Origin: JAJCYK01 sp965224285
Lineage (GTDB): Bacteria; Bacteroidota; Bacteroidia; Cytophagales; Cyclobacteriaceae
Length of the DNA: 64,000 nucleotides
Direction: 5' to 3'
Assembly: GCA_965224285.1 (NCBI GenBank)
Contig: OZ245043.1
Span: 3,224,001 to 3,288,000 of the forward strand
Part shown: positions 9,298 to 18,982 of the stretch, one piece after another
Position numbering within the stretch: position 1 is the first letter of the stretch
How the letters are laid out: every line of letters starts with the position of its first letter
Translations under genes and position numbers: made by a program
The notes under the pieces: generated by a model
What the model was told of the DNA's origin: nothing
Seen by the model: only the letters and a program-made list of their open reading frames with translations
Database searches by the model: none

Positions 9298-10221
9298 TTA
9301 TTCAAATATCTCTGTTTCCGGATTAAAGGCAACCCAGGCAAACCAGAACATTTGTAAACCAGGTAGTTCTTTCCCGGACGAGTTTTTAACCAAAATGTTT
9401 TGCACATCCCGGTCCCAGGAAATTTCTATGGTTTCACCACCCAATTTATCAGTAAGCTTTTGTCCGGGTAATTTAGACAGATGATCTATGGGATAGGCTT
9501 TATATGAACCATTATTTTCCACTCCAATTACCCATTCCTTTTTATGCATACGGTCATCCTGATTATTGACCGGGAAGTAGGTCCGGTTTTCCCCTTCATA
9601 ATTGCCGTATGGACTGTTTTGGTAATTGCGATGAAAACCGGTTTCGGTGGTTAAAACTAGGGTTTGTGGATACAACTTTTTCCAGGCCCGCAAGGTGGTT
9701 CGTTGGGTGATAAGCGGTTCCAATTCCTGGCCTTTCAAAGGGCCGCTTACCGCCTGGCCCATGATCTGTGACCACAATGATTCCGTAGCCCGGTCATAGA
9801 GCAAGACATCGCTGTTATAGAGTAACCCAGAAACTCCAAATTCCACTGCTTTTCCTTGATCAATGTCAGCTTTGAAAGCAATTCCACTACCACAGAGTGG
9901 ACAATAAGTCACCACAACCGGCGACCCATTAAAATCATCGTTCACCACCTCATGCCAATCCATTATGTTAATAGGATAGGCCTTAGCTACCCCATTGTGA
10001 TAAACGCCTAAAACAGAGGTTTTATCATTAAACTCCTCATATGTTGAAAGCGGTTGGAATTTGGGATTATCAATAGAAGGAATGCCATCTCGGGGAGGGC
10101 CTCCTCTCATGATATCCTTGACAGGTATCAGCGCCCCATTCAGTTCAAAGCCATTTAACCGTTGAGCGTTACTGTGGCAGCAGCAAACTAACAGGGTTAG
10201 AACGGAAAGTATAGTCCTCAT
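9298..10221 (-). CDS. DUF3179 domain-containing exported protein
   Basis: 307 residues; signal peptide at 1-19. The body matches the DUF3179 family, whose signature is a paired-cysteine motif VTYCPLCGSGIAF (about residues 103-115), followed by the conserved YDRATESLWSQ and GFHRNYQNSPYG segments. The biochemical role of the family is unknown. The CxxC pair suggests metal or heme binding, or a redox function, in the periplasm. It is packed with the B1 metallo-beta-lactamase downstream and the SDR upstream (32 bp gap). Confidence 0.85.
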   Translation of the reverse strand: MRTILSVLTLLVCCCHSNAQRLNGFELNGALIPVKDIMRGGPPRDGIPSIDNPKFQPLSTYEEFNDKTSVLGVYHNGVAKAYPINIMDWHEVVNDDFNGSPVVVTYCPLCGSGIAFKADIDQGKAVEFGVSGLLYNSDVLLYDRATESLWSQIMGQAVSGPLKGQELEPLITQRTTLRAWKKLYPQTLVLTTETGFHRNYQNSPYGNYEGENRTYFPVNNQDDRMHKKEWVIGVENNGSYKAYPIDHLSKLPGQKLTDKLGGETIEISWDRDVQNILVKNSSGKELPGLQMFWFAWVAFNPETEIFE

Positions 10222-10253
10222 TAATTAACCAACAAGTATTGACAACTATAGGT

Positions 10254-10856
10254 TCAGGGGTATATGCGTATTACCAGACCAGACTCTCTCCCTTCAATAC
10301 TACGTCGATAAGCTTGGGTCACCTGCTCCATGGGAATGGGGATATGTCCCGGGAAGAATTCCTGATATTTCTCAGCAGATGCTTCAACCAATCCTGGAGA
10401 CACTGCATTGATTCGAAAACTTCCGGTTGATTCCAGGGCAACGGCTTGAATAAAACTGTGGATAGCTCCGTTTACCAAGGCCGCCGCTGCGGTCTGAGGA
10501 ACTGGCCGATCAGCTAGTATTCCGGTGGTCAGGGTGATTGAACCCATGGGATTAAGATACCTGGCTCCCAACTTTGCCAGATTTACCTGACCCATAAGCT
10601 TGCTTTTGATAGCCTGATAATAGTGCTCCTCAGTGAGGTCACCGAATGACTTCCAAGGAGCTTCACCTGCTGCACCCACTATGGCATCTACTTTACCCAC
10701 ATGATTTAACAGCGCCTCAATTGATGAAACTTTAGTGAGATTGACTTGCAGAGAACCACTATTGCGCCCTACGGCAATTACCTGATGATTTTGCTTCAGA
10801 TCATCAACAACAGCCTTTCCAATGGTGCCCGTGCCCCCAACAACTAGTATCTTCAT
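10254..10856 (-). CDS. Atypical short-chain dehydrogenase lacking the Tyr-x-x-x-Lys motif
   Basis: 200 residues, short for an SDR. The nucleotide-binding motif GGTGTIG lies at residues 7-13 and the AAGEAPW segment corresponds to the NNAG region. Where the catalytic Tyr-x-x-x-Lys should be, the sequence reads Gln-Thr-Ala-Ala-Ala-Ala-Leu-Val-Asn. A known atypical SDR group of undetermined function (Lin1944-like) shows the same loss, so this may be a cofactor-binding protein rather than a normal dehydrogenase. Its ATG overlaps the stop of the upstream M23 gene by 4 bp (ATGA), indicating translational coupling. Confidence 0.8.
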   Translation of the reverse strand: MKILVVGGTGTIGKAVVDDLKQNHQVIAVGRNSGSLQVNLTKVSSIEALLNHVGKVDAIVGAAGEAPWKSFGDLTEEHYYQAIKSKLMGQVNLAKLGARYLNPMGSITLTTGILADRPVPQTAAAALVNGAIHSFIQAVALESTGSFRINAVSPGLVEASAEKYQEFFPGHIPIPMEQVTQAYRRSIEGRESGLVIRIYP

Positions 10857-11830
10857 ATTGCTTCTCTTTCATTTGAGTTTGTTACTGTTTCTCCCCGAAA
10901 TGGCAGATGCTCTTTTTTATATTCACCGTTCACCAGGATGTCCTGGAAGAAACAATCAGCTCCTGTAGAGTGGAACAGATTGTTGGTATTTTGTACATTG
11001 AAATGCAAGTGCGGCGCTTTGGAGTATCCGGAATTACCGCAAAGACCCAGTAATTCCCCCCGATGTACCAGCTGTCCTTCCTCGACCACCACCGATCCTT
11101 GCTGCAGGTGGCCTAGCAGGATATATTCGTGATTAGCGGTCTCCAGCACCACCATATTACCATATAGGCCTTCCTGATTTATTTCCGGCCAATTATTGTC
11201 CGGTATATCATTTACTGCTCTAACCACCCTGCCTGGGCATGGAGCAATAATTTCTGCACCAAACGCATAATAATCTTCATTATTGCGGCCATTATTGCGA
11301 TATGTATTTCCGTGGGTATCTCGTTTGGTAAAATCTATAGCCCCTTTCATGTTCCGGTGGGCATTGTGGTAATTATCGCGGATGGCGCTGCCTCCCCATT
11401 GCACATACCACTCACCGGTAAATGGTAAACTCAAGATGGTTTCATTTCTTTTAATGGCAGGAAGGTTTTCGGGATAGTGCGTTTTAACCTGCATCGCCAG
11501 GATTTCACATTGATCATTAAATTTGAAGGATATTTCCAGTGAAGATTCCTGGTGATCCACCTTAGTGACTACCAGATTATTGCTCTCTTTGAGAATACTA
11601 TGTGATCTAACCGGACCAATGGCCCTTCTCATGTAAGCTAGATTTCCCTTTAAACGTTGAAATTCTCTTTCCGATTTTACCCCAGCTTTGAACAGATAGG
11701 GGATCTCACTGAATTCCTTATTCTGCAGGCATTCAATGAATTGATCTCTGGTGTTATCGCATCGGTGGGTTTGGTCGGTGTGTGTACAGGAACAAAATGT
11801 GACAATTATGATCAGGGAATACCTAATCAT
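10853..11830 (-). CDS. M23-family peptidase lipoprotein
   Basis: The ATG at 11830 is preferred over one 57 bp upstream because it directly begins a lipoprotein signal (short hydrophobic run ending Phe-Cys-Ser-Cys) and overlaps the preceding stop codon by one base (TAATG). The 325-residue product has an N-terminal segment of unknown function and a C-terminal M23/LytM domain. Zinc-site candidates are a His in the NAHRNMKGAIDF segment with its Asp, and the C-terminal HLHFNVQ motif. M23 enzymes cut peptidoglycan peptide bridges, although some exported relatives are regulators. It is coupled to genes on both sides. Confidence 0.85.
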   Translation of the reverse strand: MIRYSLIIIVTFCSCTHTDQTHRCDNTRDQFIECLQNKEFSEIPYLFKAGVKSEREFQRLKGNLAYMRRAIGPVRSHSILKESNNLVVTKVDHQESSLEISFKFNDQCEILAMQVKTHYPENLPAIKRNETILSLPFTGEWYVQWGGSAIRDNYHNAHRNMKGAIDFTKRDTHGNTYRNNGRNNEDYYAFGAEIIAPCPGRVVRAVNDIPDNNWPEINQEGLYGNMVVLETANHEYILLGHLQQGSVVVEEGQLVHRGELLGLCGNSGYSKAPHLHFNVQNTNNLFHSTGADCFFQDILVNGEYKKEHLPFRGETVTNSNEREAI

Positions 11831-12381
11831 TATTCCAGAATATGAGTGTCCAGACCGTCCAGGCTGACCCTGTTGGTCATTTCCCAATACTCCATTATAC
11901 CGACCTCATCTTTTTTCGCCGTCCACTTTGACAGTGTATCCCGTTCACCCTGGAACTCCATCAATGGAACAGCAAAGCCACAACTGGTTTGTACCGATTC
12001 GATATCGAGTTCAAAAATCTGCCTTGCTCCGGCGGTAATTTTGAAACTTCCTATATGCTCCTGCCACTCCTTATCCCTGGGATGGTAGACTTTAGCCTGC
12101 CCATAAAGACGTAGAATAAGAGGTTTGCCCTCAAAAGAGCAAAACATGATGGTCATCCGAGGATTCTGCTGGACATGGGCTGAGGTTTCATTGCCGCTCC
12201 CGGTAAGATTTAACCAAATCAGCCGATTGCTATCCAGGATTCTTAGGGAATCCATGCCCTTTGGAGATAGGTTTATCCGTCCTTCAGCGGTAGCGGTAGC
12301 CACAAAAAACACATGTTGTTCCCCGATAAATTTTTGGTGCTCTGGCAGCATCGAATCAAATAGGGCACTCATCGTTAACAA
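11830..12381 (-). CDS. Pyridoxamine 5'-phosphate oxidase-like flavin-binding protein
   Basis: 183 residues, cytoplasmic. The N-terminal half has the split-barrel pattern of the PNPOx-like family (FVATATAEGRINLSPKG, then IWLNLTGSGNETSAHVQ and PRMTIMFCSFEGKP). The C-terminal portion lacks the PNPOx substrate-binding tail, so this is a general flavin- or F420-binding relative rather than a vitamin B6 enzyme. The stop codon overlaps the start of the M23 gene, and the esterase gene ends 9 bp upstream. Confidence 0.82.
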   Translation of the reverse strand: MLTMSALFDSMLPEHQKFIGEQHVFFVATATAEGRINLSPKGMDSLRILDSNRLIWLNLTGSGNETSAHVQQNPRMTIMFCSFEGKPLILRLYGQAKVYHPRDKEWQEHIGSFKITAGARQIFELDIESVQTSCGFAVPLMEFQGERDTLSKWTAKKDEVGIMEYWEMTNRVSLDGLDTHILE

Positions 12382-12390
12382 GTTTAATAG

Positions 12391-13572
12391 TTACATATCC
12401 CGATCATCCTTTAATAAACCGATCAGGATGCTGTCTAAATAGTTTATCCAGGCCTGAATATTATGACCTTGAGAAGTCTCTAGGTATTGGACCTGAGAAG
12501 ATGATTGTTCAAAGTATTCTTTTAAGGCCAGGGCATCCGGGTACCATATGGCATCATATCTAGCCCCTAATATTACCACTTTATCCGGATGGTAAGATGC
12601 CTCCGACATAAACTTAATGAAATCTTCCATGGTCCTGGGGTGGATAGCAGGAGAAAAAACTCCAATACGTGAAAAGCGATCGGTGGTATGGCCGAGGATC
12701 AGTGAGGACAGCCCGCCTCGCGAACCTCCAATAATCAAACGATTATCCCGATTTGGTTTGGTTTTGTACAGACTATCGATGAAGGGTATTAGTTCATGAT
12801 CTATATATTGAATATAATTTTCATCGCCCCGGTATTCCGGGCCTCGATTTACGGGATCATCGAAAACCGCAATGATAGGCGGAATCCGATCATTAGCAAT
12901 CAGGTTGTCCAAGATCTGAGGTACTTTTCCCATATTCACGTAACCCGAGCCATCATGAAAATATGCCACAGGGTAACTGTCCTGTGAGGTATCATAGTCA
13001 GGCGGCAAGTATACTTGTATTTTCCGTTGAGCTACCGTATATGCACTGGAAAAGTCTATGCTGCTTACCTGACCGGATGGGATGAATTGATCCTGTAAAA
13101 GTTCGGGGTGTACCTCAAATTCAGGCATTCTCAATTCCGAATTGATTATGGTAAACCTATAGCCCAGGCGCGGGTTCAAGGGGTCGTTGTAAGCGCTGTC
13201 ACCGACTTGAATCTGATAAAATATCCGGGCATCCTTTGGGAAATGCTTTTTCAACATATACCAGGAACTTTCCTCAATTCTTTGCATAGTCCCAGCCTGA
13301 GGATCACTGATATACCGGGGACTCAAAAACCCATTAAAACCACTGCTTAAACGAGGCTGAGCATGTGGGCTATAGGCTAAGAAAATAACCGTATCTTGCT
13401 CGATAATCGGTAAACCTCCCCATTCCCTCACATATTCAGTTATGGCTTTATCCAAATTGCGAGAAGACTCCGATGATTCAGATACAAAATTATCGAAGTC
13501 CTGAGCATTCAATGCCAGGGAGCAGTTCAAAAGGATCCCGCTCAGAAATAAATAGCTTAAGCAGAAGCGCAT
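12391..13572 (-). CDS. Exported esterase of the enterochelin-esterase-like family
   Basis: 393 residues with a signal peptide (1-24). The C-terminal half is an alpha/beta hydrolase of the esterase D / Fes type: a YPVAYFHDG strand-turn, a nucleophile Ser in IIGGSRGGLSS (about residue 286), a later Asp in the ARYDAIW segment and a C-terminal His in SQGHNIQAW. The N-terminal 150 residues look like the beta-rich domain preceding the catalytic domain in such enzymes. Typical substrates are siderophore esters or acetylated or feruloylated sugars; none can be chosen here. It begins the tight block leading to the metallo-beta-lactamase. Confidence 0.83.
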   Translation of the reverse strand: MRFCLSYLFLSGILLNCSLALNAQDFDNFVSESSESSRNLDKAITEYVREWGGLPIIEQDTVIFLAYSPHAQPRLSSGFNGFLSPRYISDPQAGTMQRIEESSWYMLKKHFPKDARIFYQIQVGDSAYNDPLNPRLGYRFTIINSELRMPEFEVHPELLQDQFIPSGQVSSIDFSSAYTVAQRKIQVYLPPDYDTSQDSYPVAYFHDGSGYVNMGKVPQILDNLIANDRIPPIIAVFDDPVNRGPEYRGDENYIQYIDHELIPFIDSLYKTKPNRDNRLIIGGSRGGLSSLILGHTTDRFSRIGVFSPAIHPRTMEDFIKFMSEASYHPDKVVILGARYDAIWYPDALALKEYFEQSSSQVQYLETSQGHNIQAWINYLDSILIGLLKDDRDM

Positions 13573-13646
13573 AGTTTATGCATACTAACGGAAATAAGTA
13601 GTGTAGGGATTCTGATTGAGGTGGAAATATGTAGAAACAAACGGAC

Positions 13647-15230
13647 TTATTTGGGAATTAGCCGCCCCCGGGAGGGTACTGTAATTTCACTGTTTGTCCG
13701 TAGATATTCTTCCAAAACTTTCCCAAAATGCGGGCCGTCATCCTGTAATATCCGGGCCTCCGTAAAGGTTTGGTAAAGGTCTCCTCCTTCGGCCAACACA
13801 CCTATGGTGGCCACTGTATATTTTCCCGACTCCTGCAAAGGTTCGTCATTAATCAATACTGATTCCAGTCTTTTTCCCGCTTCGTTTTCAGTATGATATT
13901 GGGCCTTTAATCCGCTTACCTGGATTATTCCTCTTTCCAGGCTTAAGCCTTGTTCCAGTATATCCATTATTTGGTTGCCGGACATTTCCAGTTTCCAAAT
14001 GCGGTCTTTAAATGGAAAGGCATCCAACAAGTTCGCCATGGTAATCTCACCCTCAGGAAGGTCGGCCCGCAAACCGCCTGAATTAAGAAAACTGATATCA
14101 GTACCAGCATGCTCACGCAGAATATCTGCAAAGAAATTGCCTAAATCGGATTCCAGGTTATACTTTCTAACTAATCGTTGAGGACTATGGGCTATAACTT
14201 CCTGCAGCTCCGGGAATTTGGCTCGATAAGCCTTAATTTTTTCTTCCATTACAGGGTTGGGAGTATACTTGTTACTTTCCACGTCCAGCAATTGACCCTG
14301 ATGATTAAGCACTTCCCCTGTTTCGGGGTCCAGGGTGAGCTTCACATACCCCAGATGAGTGGCATGTCCAAATGTTTGCATGATCAGAGTACCGGTTTCA
14401 GGATGCTCATATGGTTCATGAATACCCCGATGGGCATGACCTGCAAAATGTAAGTCAATGCCGGGTACAGCTCCCGCCAGTGCGATATCTTCTTCAAAAT
14501 CCCTCCAAATCTCCGGGTGGGCTTCCTGGTCGGTTTGCATAGGACCGGTTTTGCCCTGATGAGTAAGTAACACTATCAGGTCAACCTGGTCCCGTAGCTG
14601 CTCAACAGATTTTTCCACAGCTATTACCGGGTCCTCGAAGTCCAGGGAGTCCACATTGGAGGCAATGACCACGCTGCGGGCATCCTGGCCGATCACACCT
14701 ATTACCCCCAGCCTGATGCCGTTTCTTTCCAGAATTGCATGTGGTTGCGCAAAGGGAATCCTGGTGCCTTTATAATAAATATTAGCTCCTAAAACAGGAA
14801 ATGGTACCCGAAACATCTGATTCCGGAAATTTCGCCACCCGTAATCAAACTCATGGTTACCAATGGCCATAGCATCATATTGCAAGGTGATCATCATTTC
14901 CATCAAGAGTTCCCCCTGGGTGCGATTGCTCAAAGTGCCGGTAAACATGTCGCCGGCATCAAAAAGAAATACAGTTTCCTCCGCCTCCCGGATACTGTCC
15001 ACCATGGTGCTCAACTGGGCTGCCCCCCCTAGAAATTCTACATCGTCCCTCCAATAGGCTGGTATGGGATCGAAAGCGCTTTCGAAGTCATTGGTAAAAA
15101 GAAACACCACTTCTTTTAGGTCGGGATTTTCCCTCTCCTCTTCCCCGGCGCCTGCTGGTTGGCAGGCAGTTATAACGATGACTGTTAAAAATAAAAGTGA
15201 ACCCGAGTTATTGAACTTCCACCACATCAT
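13647..15230 (-). CDS. 5'-nucleotidase/metallophosphatase lipoprotein
   Basis: 527 residues; lipoprotein signal ending Val-Ile-Thr-Ala-Cys. The calcineurin-type metallophosphatase domain has FDAGD, AIGNHEFDYG, a THQG histidine and AGHAHRG, and is followed by the 5'-nucleotidase C-terminal domain (FLNSGGLRADLPEGEIT; substrate-pocket region about residues 385-500). The first metal motif, normally TNDxH, reads TNDFES, so the expected His is Glu; the other ligands are intact. The protein probably hydrolyses nucleotides or related phosphoesters outside the cytoplasm. The 3' end of the upstream PhyH gene overlaps this start by 23 bp. Confidence 0.88.
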   Translation of the reverse strand: MMWWKFNNSGSLLFLTVIVITACQPAGAGEEERENPDLKEVVFLFTNDFESAFDPIPAYWRDDVEFLGGAAQLSTMVDSIREAEETVFLFDAGDMFTGTLSNRTQGELLMEMMITLQYDAMAIGNHEFDYGWRNFRNQMFRVPFPVLGANIYYKGTRIPFAQPHAILERNGIRLGVIGVIGQDARSVVIASNVDSLDFEDPVIAVEKSVEQLRDQVDLIVLLTHQGKTGPMQTDQEAHPEIWRDFEEDIALAGAVPGIDLHFAGHAHRGIHEPYEHPETGTLIMQTFGHATHLGYVKLTLDPETGEVLNHQGQLLDVESNKYTPNPVMEEKIKAYRAKFPELQEVIAHSPQRLVRKYNLESDLGNFFADILREHAGTDISFLNSGGLRADLPEGEITMANLLDAFPFKDRIWKLEMSGNQIMDILEQGLSLERGIIQVSGLKAQYHTENEAGKRLESVLINDEPLQESGKYTVATIGVLAEGGDLYQTFTEARILQDDGPHFGKVLEEYLRTNSEITVPSRGRLIPK

Positions 15231-16068
15231 ACAATTTCCTAAATGGTTTATCGGCTGGCCGTTGCAACCAGTTGTCTGGAGGCCAGTAAGCCTGGCTTTC
15301 TACCATGTGCAGGATGTAGGCGTGGCGCGATTTTGCTGATCGATTTTCCAGGCTCATATGGACCAGGGAACCGTGTAAAATTATAAGGGTACCACTTTTC
15401 ACCTCCAACGGTACCATATCCTCCAGATCCCATGAAGGATCTTTACCAGGGGTAAACTGGGTGCTATTACCGTCTAGCGTCCTTACGAAACGTCGACTTC
15501 CAAGAGGAAACTGATGAGAACCTGGTATAGCCATTAGGCAGCCGTTCTCTACGGTGGCATCCTCCAATGCCATCCAAAAACCGGTACAGGTGGGGGGGGT
15601 GGTAAATATAAAGCTGCTATCCTGATGGGCCGTTACTTTTCCTCCGATCTTGGGCTGCTTAAAAATATACTGACTTTGAACAATAGTCGGGTCATGAAAC
15701 CCAATGGCTTTTGCCGCCTGGGCAATTTCCGGTTTGTACGAGACCGCCTGGTAAACAGGGTCCAGATCGTGTAAAGCATGACCGACTTTGTTGATAGCAT
15801 CTTTCTTGGCCTTTTGCAGTTCTCCCTGATGGTTGAAAGCATCCTGTTCGAAGAAGCATCGTATTTTATCGCCACTGTTGATAAAGTATCGGTCAGCAGT
15901 TCTGGTTTGCTCGGTGGTACTGAAGATGGAAATGGCTTCCATGTCGAAATCGGATAGAATAGTATCAATCCTTTTTCTCAGCCGGTCAATCTCCGCTTGA
16001 TCGAGGAAGGAATCTACTACCAGGAATCCCTCTTTGCGATATTTCTGGACTTGCCTCTGGTTTATCAT
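15208..16068 (-). CDS. Phytanoyl-CoA dioxygenase (PhyH) family Fe(II)/2-oxoglutarate enzyme
   Basis: 286 residues, cytoplasmic. The iron triad is visible: His-x-Asp in TAHQDSSF (about residue 143) and the distal His in the ILHGSLVHMS region (about 234-242), followed by an Arg in SAKSRHAY for the 2-oxoglutarate carboxylate. The length and the FLVVDSFLD start are typical of PhyH/PHYHD1 relatives. The substrate is unknown; such enzymes hydroxylate acyl-CoAs or small metabolites. The C-terminus overlaps the 5'-nucleotidase gene by 23 bp. Confidence 0.88.
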   Translation of the reverse strand: MINQRQVQKYRKEGFLVVDSFLDQAEIDRLRKRIDTILSDFDMEAISIFSTTEQTRTADRYFINSGDKIRCFFEQDAFNHQGELQKAKKDAINKVGHALHDLDPVYQAVSYKPEIAQAAKAIGFHDPTIVQSQYIFKQPKIGGKVTAHQDSSFIFTTPPTCTGFWMALEDATVENGCLMAIPGSHQFPLGSRRFVRTLDGNSTQFTPGKDPSWDLEDMVPLEVKSGTLIILHGSLVHMSLENRSAKSRHAYILHMVESQAYWPPDNWLQRPADKPFRKLYDVVEVQ

Positions 16069-16158
16069 GCCACCCGAATAAACTCATAATTTAACCAAGT
16101 CTTGGTTTTATCAAAACTTACTTACTCAGAAAATCATTTGGTATTGTTAAAGATCAGA

Positions 16159-18411
16159 TTACCGGTTCAAGGTAAAACTAGCTGACAATTCCGCTTTCGA
16201 ACTACCACCAACAAATACCTCGAAAGTTCCCGGTTCTACTAGGAACTCTCCCTTTCCATTAAAAAATCCCAGTTCTGCAGGAGTAAGTTGAAATTCTATT
16301 ACTTTAGAACTACCTGGTGATAGCTGTATTTTTTCGAAACCTTTTAGTTCTTTTACCGGCCGGACCACACTAGCTGCCGGATCGCGCAGATAAAGCTGTA
16401 CCACCTCTTCACCGTCAAGATCGCCGCTATTGGTTACGCTTACCGAGACGTTGATCCGTTGGTCGTTTGCAGGCTCCACAGTAAGGTCCGAGTAGTCAAA
16501 TCGGGTATAGCTCAATCCATGCCCGAAGGGATATAAAGGCTCATTACTTTCGTCCATGTAATGCGACCAAAATACCAGTTCTATAGGGTCAGGTCGTCCG
16601 GTACTGTTGTGGTTATAGTAAATTGGCACTTGTCCTACGCTCCTGGGGAAGGTCATGGGCAGTTTGCCGCTGGGATTATAATCACCAAACAATACCTGTG
16701 CAATAGCGTTTCCGGACTGACTGCCTAATTGCCAGCTTTCCAAAATTGCCGGGATGTTTTCAGCGGCCCAGGGAATAGCCAGTGGCCTGCCATTCATTAA
16801 TACCAGTACAATATTTTTATTTACCTTATAGACTGCTTCCAACAACTGCTGTTGAACTCCCGGCAGGTCCAACCGGGTTCGGCTGCGGCCTTCACCGGAT
16901 TGGAATCCATGCTCTCCCAGCACCATAATTACCACTTCCGACTGCTGAGCTAGTTCAACCGCCTTCGCAAAACCACTGGTATCAGTTTCATTGATCTTCA
17001 CTTCATTGATAAAACTGGTTTCCCCCAGTGACACGTCCGCACCTTTGGCATAGCTGACCTGATCTGTGTACTGGGCCAGACCCTCAAGCACGGAAACTGC
17101 GGTGTTGTCATCTGAGCCCAGGCGCCAACCACCTAAAGGACTGTTTTTATCATCCGCCAACGCCCCAATAACCGCGATTTTGGATTGATTTTTATCCAAG
17201 GGTAGCAGATTTTGTTCATTTTTAAGCAGTACAATAGACTTTTTGGCCATATCCAGTACGGCGTCTTGATGATCCTGATGGTAGATCAGGTCTTTTTCCC
17301 GTTGGGGATCACAGTATTTATAAGGGTCATCGAAAAGACCAAGAGCAAACTTAACCCTCAAAATCCTTCGCACCGCATCATCAATAACCTGAAGGTCCAC
17401 CTCACCGGCATCAACCAGAGTGTTGAGATGTTTGACAAACCCATATGATTCCATGTCCATATCTGAGCCTGTATTGGCAGCCAATTTGGCCGCTTGTTGA
17501 AGATTCTCGGCATATCCGTGTTTGATCATTTCTCCCAATGAGCCCCAATCAGACACGATAAATCCTTTAAAACCCCAGCTGTCTTTTAAGATTTCACGTT
17601 GAAGATATTGGTTACCAGTGGCCGGCACCCCATTCACAATATTAAAGGCATTCATCACCGTTTGTACATCCGCATCCAACGCCGCCTTAAATGGGGGGAA
17701 TACCACATTGTGTAAGGTGACTGTTCCTATATCAACGGTGTTATAATCTCGTCCGCTCTCGGAAAACCCATAGGCGGCAAAATGCTTGGCACAGGCCGCT
17801 ATGGTATTGTTTTGTGATAGATCGCTTCCTTGAAATCCCCGCACCCTGGCTTTGGCGATAGCCGAACCTAAATAGGGATCTTCCCCAGCTCCTTCCATCA
17901 CCCTTCCCCATCTTGCATCTCTGGAGATATCTACCATGGGGGCAAAGGTCCAATTTATACCCACTGCAGAGGCCTCAATGGCAGCGACCCTGGCTGAATG
18001 CTCAATTGCCTGAAGATCCCAGCTGGCGGCTTCAGCCAGCGGGATGGGGGCCAAGGTTTTGTGTCCGTGGATCACGTCGTATCCAAATAGCAGTGGGATA
18101 CCTAATCTGGAACTATCCACTACCAGTTGCTGCAGTTTTCTCACATTTTCCACCCCGGTGACGTTCAGCACTGCTCCTACGGAACCATCAAGCAAATGCT
18201 GGTATTTATCCTTGGCGTCTCCAGCACTGGGTGCAGGACCCGTTATCTCCCAAAAACCGTTGTAAAGGTTCATTTGACCCACTTTTTCATTCAGGGTCAT
18301 CTTCTCCAGGAGTTCATCGATTTTTTGTTCGGTAGTTTTATTTTGTGCTGTACTCATGTCCACGAAAACTAAAACCAGGCATATTGCTGTGATGTGCTTA
18401 AGGTATTGCAT
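16159..18411 (-). CDS. bglX: GH3 beta-glucosidase, secreted (BglX-like)
   Basis: 750 residues with a signal peptide (1-22). It has the full three-domain GH3 layout: a TIM-barrel with ARWGRVMEGAGEDPYLGS and KHFAAYG, the nucleophile Asp in GFIVSDWGS (about residue 284), an alpha/beta sandwich domain with KSIVLLKNEQNLLPL and the GEHGFQSGEGRSR acid/base region, and a C-terminal fibronectin-III-like domain. This is the domain order and size of periplasmic BglX enzymes, which release glucose from beta-linked oligosaccharides. The symbol rests on family resemblance. No SusC/SusD-like pair is nearby. Confidence 0.93.
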   Translation of the reverse strand: MQYLKHITAICLVLVFVDMSTAQNKTTEQKIDELLEKMTLNEKVGQMNLYNGFWEITGPAPSAGDAKDKYQHLLDGSVGAVLNVTGVENVRKLQQLVVDSSRLGIPLLFGYDVIHGHKTLAPIPLAEAASWDLQAIEHSARVAAIEASAVGINWTFAPMVDISRDARWGRVMEGAGEDPYLGSAIAKARVRGFQGSDLSQNNTIAACAKHFAAYGFSESGRDYNTVDIGTVTLHNVVFPPFKAALDADVQTVMNAFNIVNGVPATGNQYLQREILKDSWGFKGFIVSDWGSLGEMIKHGYAENLQQAAKLAANTGSDMDMESYGFVKHLNTLVDAGEVDLQVIDDAVRRILRVKFALGLFDDPYKYCDPQREKDLIYHQDHQDAVLDMAKKSIVLLKNEQNLLPLDKNQSKIAVIGALADDKNSPLGGWRLGSDDNTAVSVLEGLAQYTDQVSYAKGADVSLGETSFINEVKINETDTSGFAKAVELAQQSEVVIMVLGEHGFQSGEGRSRTRLDLPGVQQQLLEAVYKVNKNIVLVLMNGRPLAIPWAAENIPAILESWQLGSQSGNAIAQVLFGDYNPSGKLPMTFPRSVGQVPIYYNHNSTGRPDPIELVFWSHYMDESNEPLYPFGHGLSYTRFDYSDLTVEPANDQRINVSVSVTNSGDLDGEEVVQLYLRDPAASVVRPVKELKGFEKIQLSPGSSKVIEFQLTPAELGFFNGKGEFLVEPGTFEVFVGGSSKAELSASFTLNR

Positions 18412-18543
18412 AATGTAATATAGGATGCTAAATACTTCTTCTGCATTAAGATAATAAATCGGAGTTGTCCAAGGCTGGGAAAAATTCCAAATTAGGGGGG
18501 GTAGATATTACAAAATTCCCATGAAACCACGGAGTATAGTGCA

Positions 18544-18960
18544 CTACTGCTGCTCCAGCAAAGTAATTGGCGTCCCTTCAGTACCGGCGTAAAAGACTAT
18601 TATTTCTGCGGGCTTGGATCCATGGTTCACACCAACATGCCATTTATCTACTAACTCCACGATAGGGTCACCGGCTTTCAACAACAAAGTATCCTGGTTC
18701 TCACTGACTACCATTAGCTCACCTTCCAACAACACCCCAGCATTGATCACAGGATGTTTATGGGATGGAAGGACAGTATTTGGCGGTATCTTGATGCGTA
18801 GTATGGTTACTTCAGGTGTTCCCTCCGGATAAGAGGGTAGTAGGGTTCCATCCCAACTTTGCTGTGTTTTAGTCAGGCTGGTTACCTCCGTGGTGGTAAT
18901 CTTTGACGCGACACAAGAAGCGCCAAAGAGAAAAATTGATAAGTACCAACAGTATCTCAT
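18544..18960 (-). CDS. Cupin-domain lipoprotein
   Basis: 138 residues; lipoprotein signal ending Gly-Ala-Ser-Cys. A single cupin barrel with conserved metal-type residues (PPNTVLPSHKHPVINAGVLLEGEL, then DKWHVGVNHGSKPAEIIVFYAG). The His-x-His and the later His residues could hold a metal ion. Small exported cupins of this kind have no assigned substrate. It is separated from the GH3 gene by about 130 bp and from the DUF6134 gene by about 20 bp on the same strand. Confidence 0.82.
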   Translation of the reverse strand: MRYCWYLSIFLFGASCVASKITTTEVTSLTKTQQSWDGTLLPSYPEGTPEVTILRIKIPPNTVLPSHKHPVINAGVLLEGELMVVSENQDTLLLKAGDPIVELVDKWHVGVNHGSKPAEIIVFYAGTEGTPITLLEQQ

Positions 18961-18982
18961 GGGAAGGTCATTTCTTCCCCTA

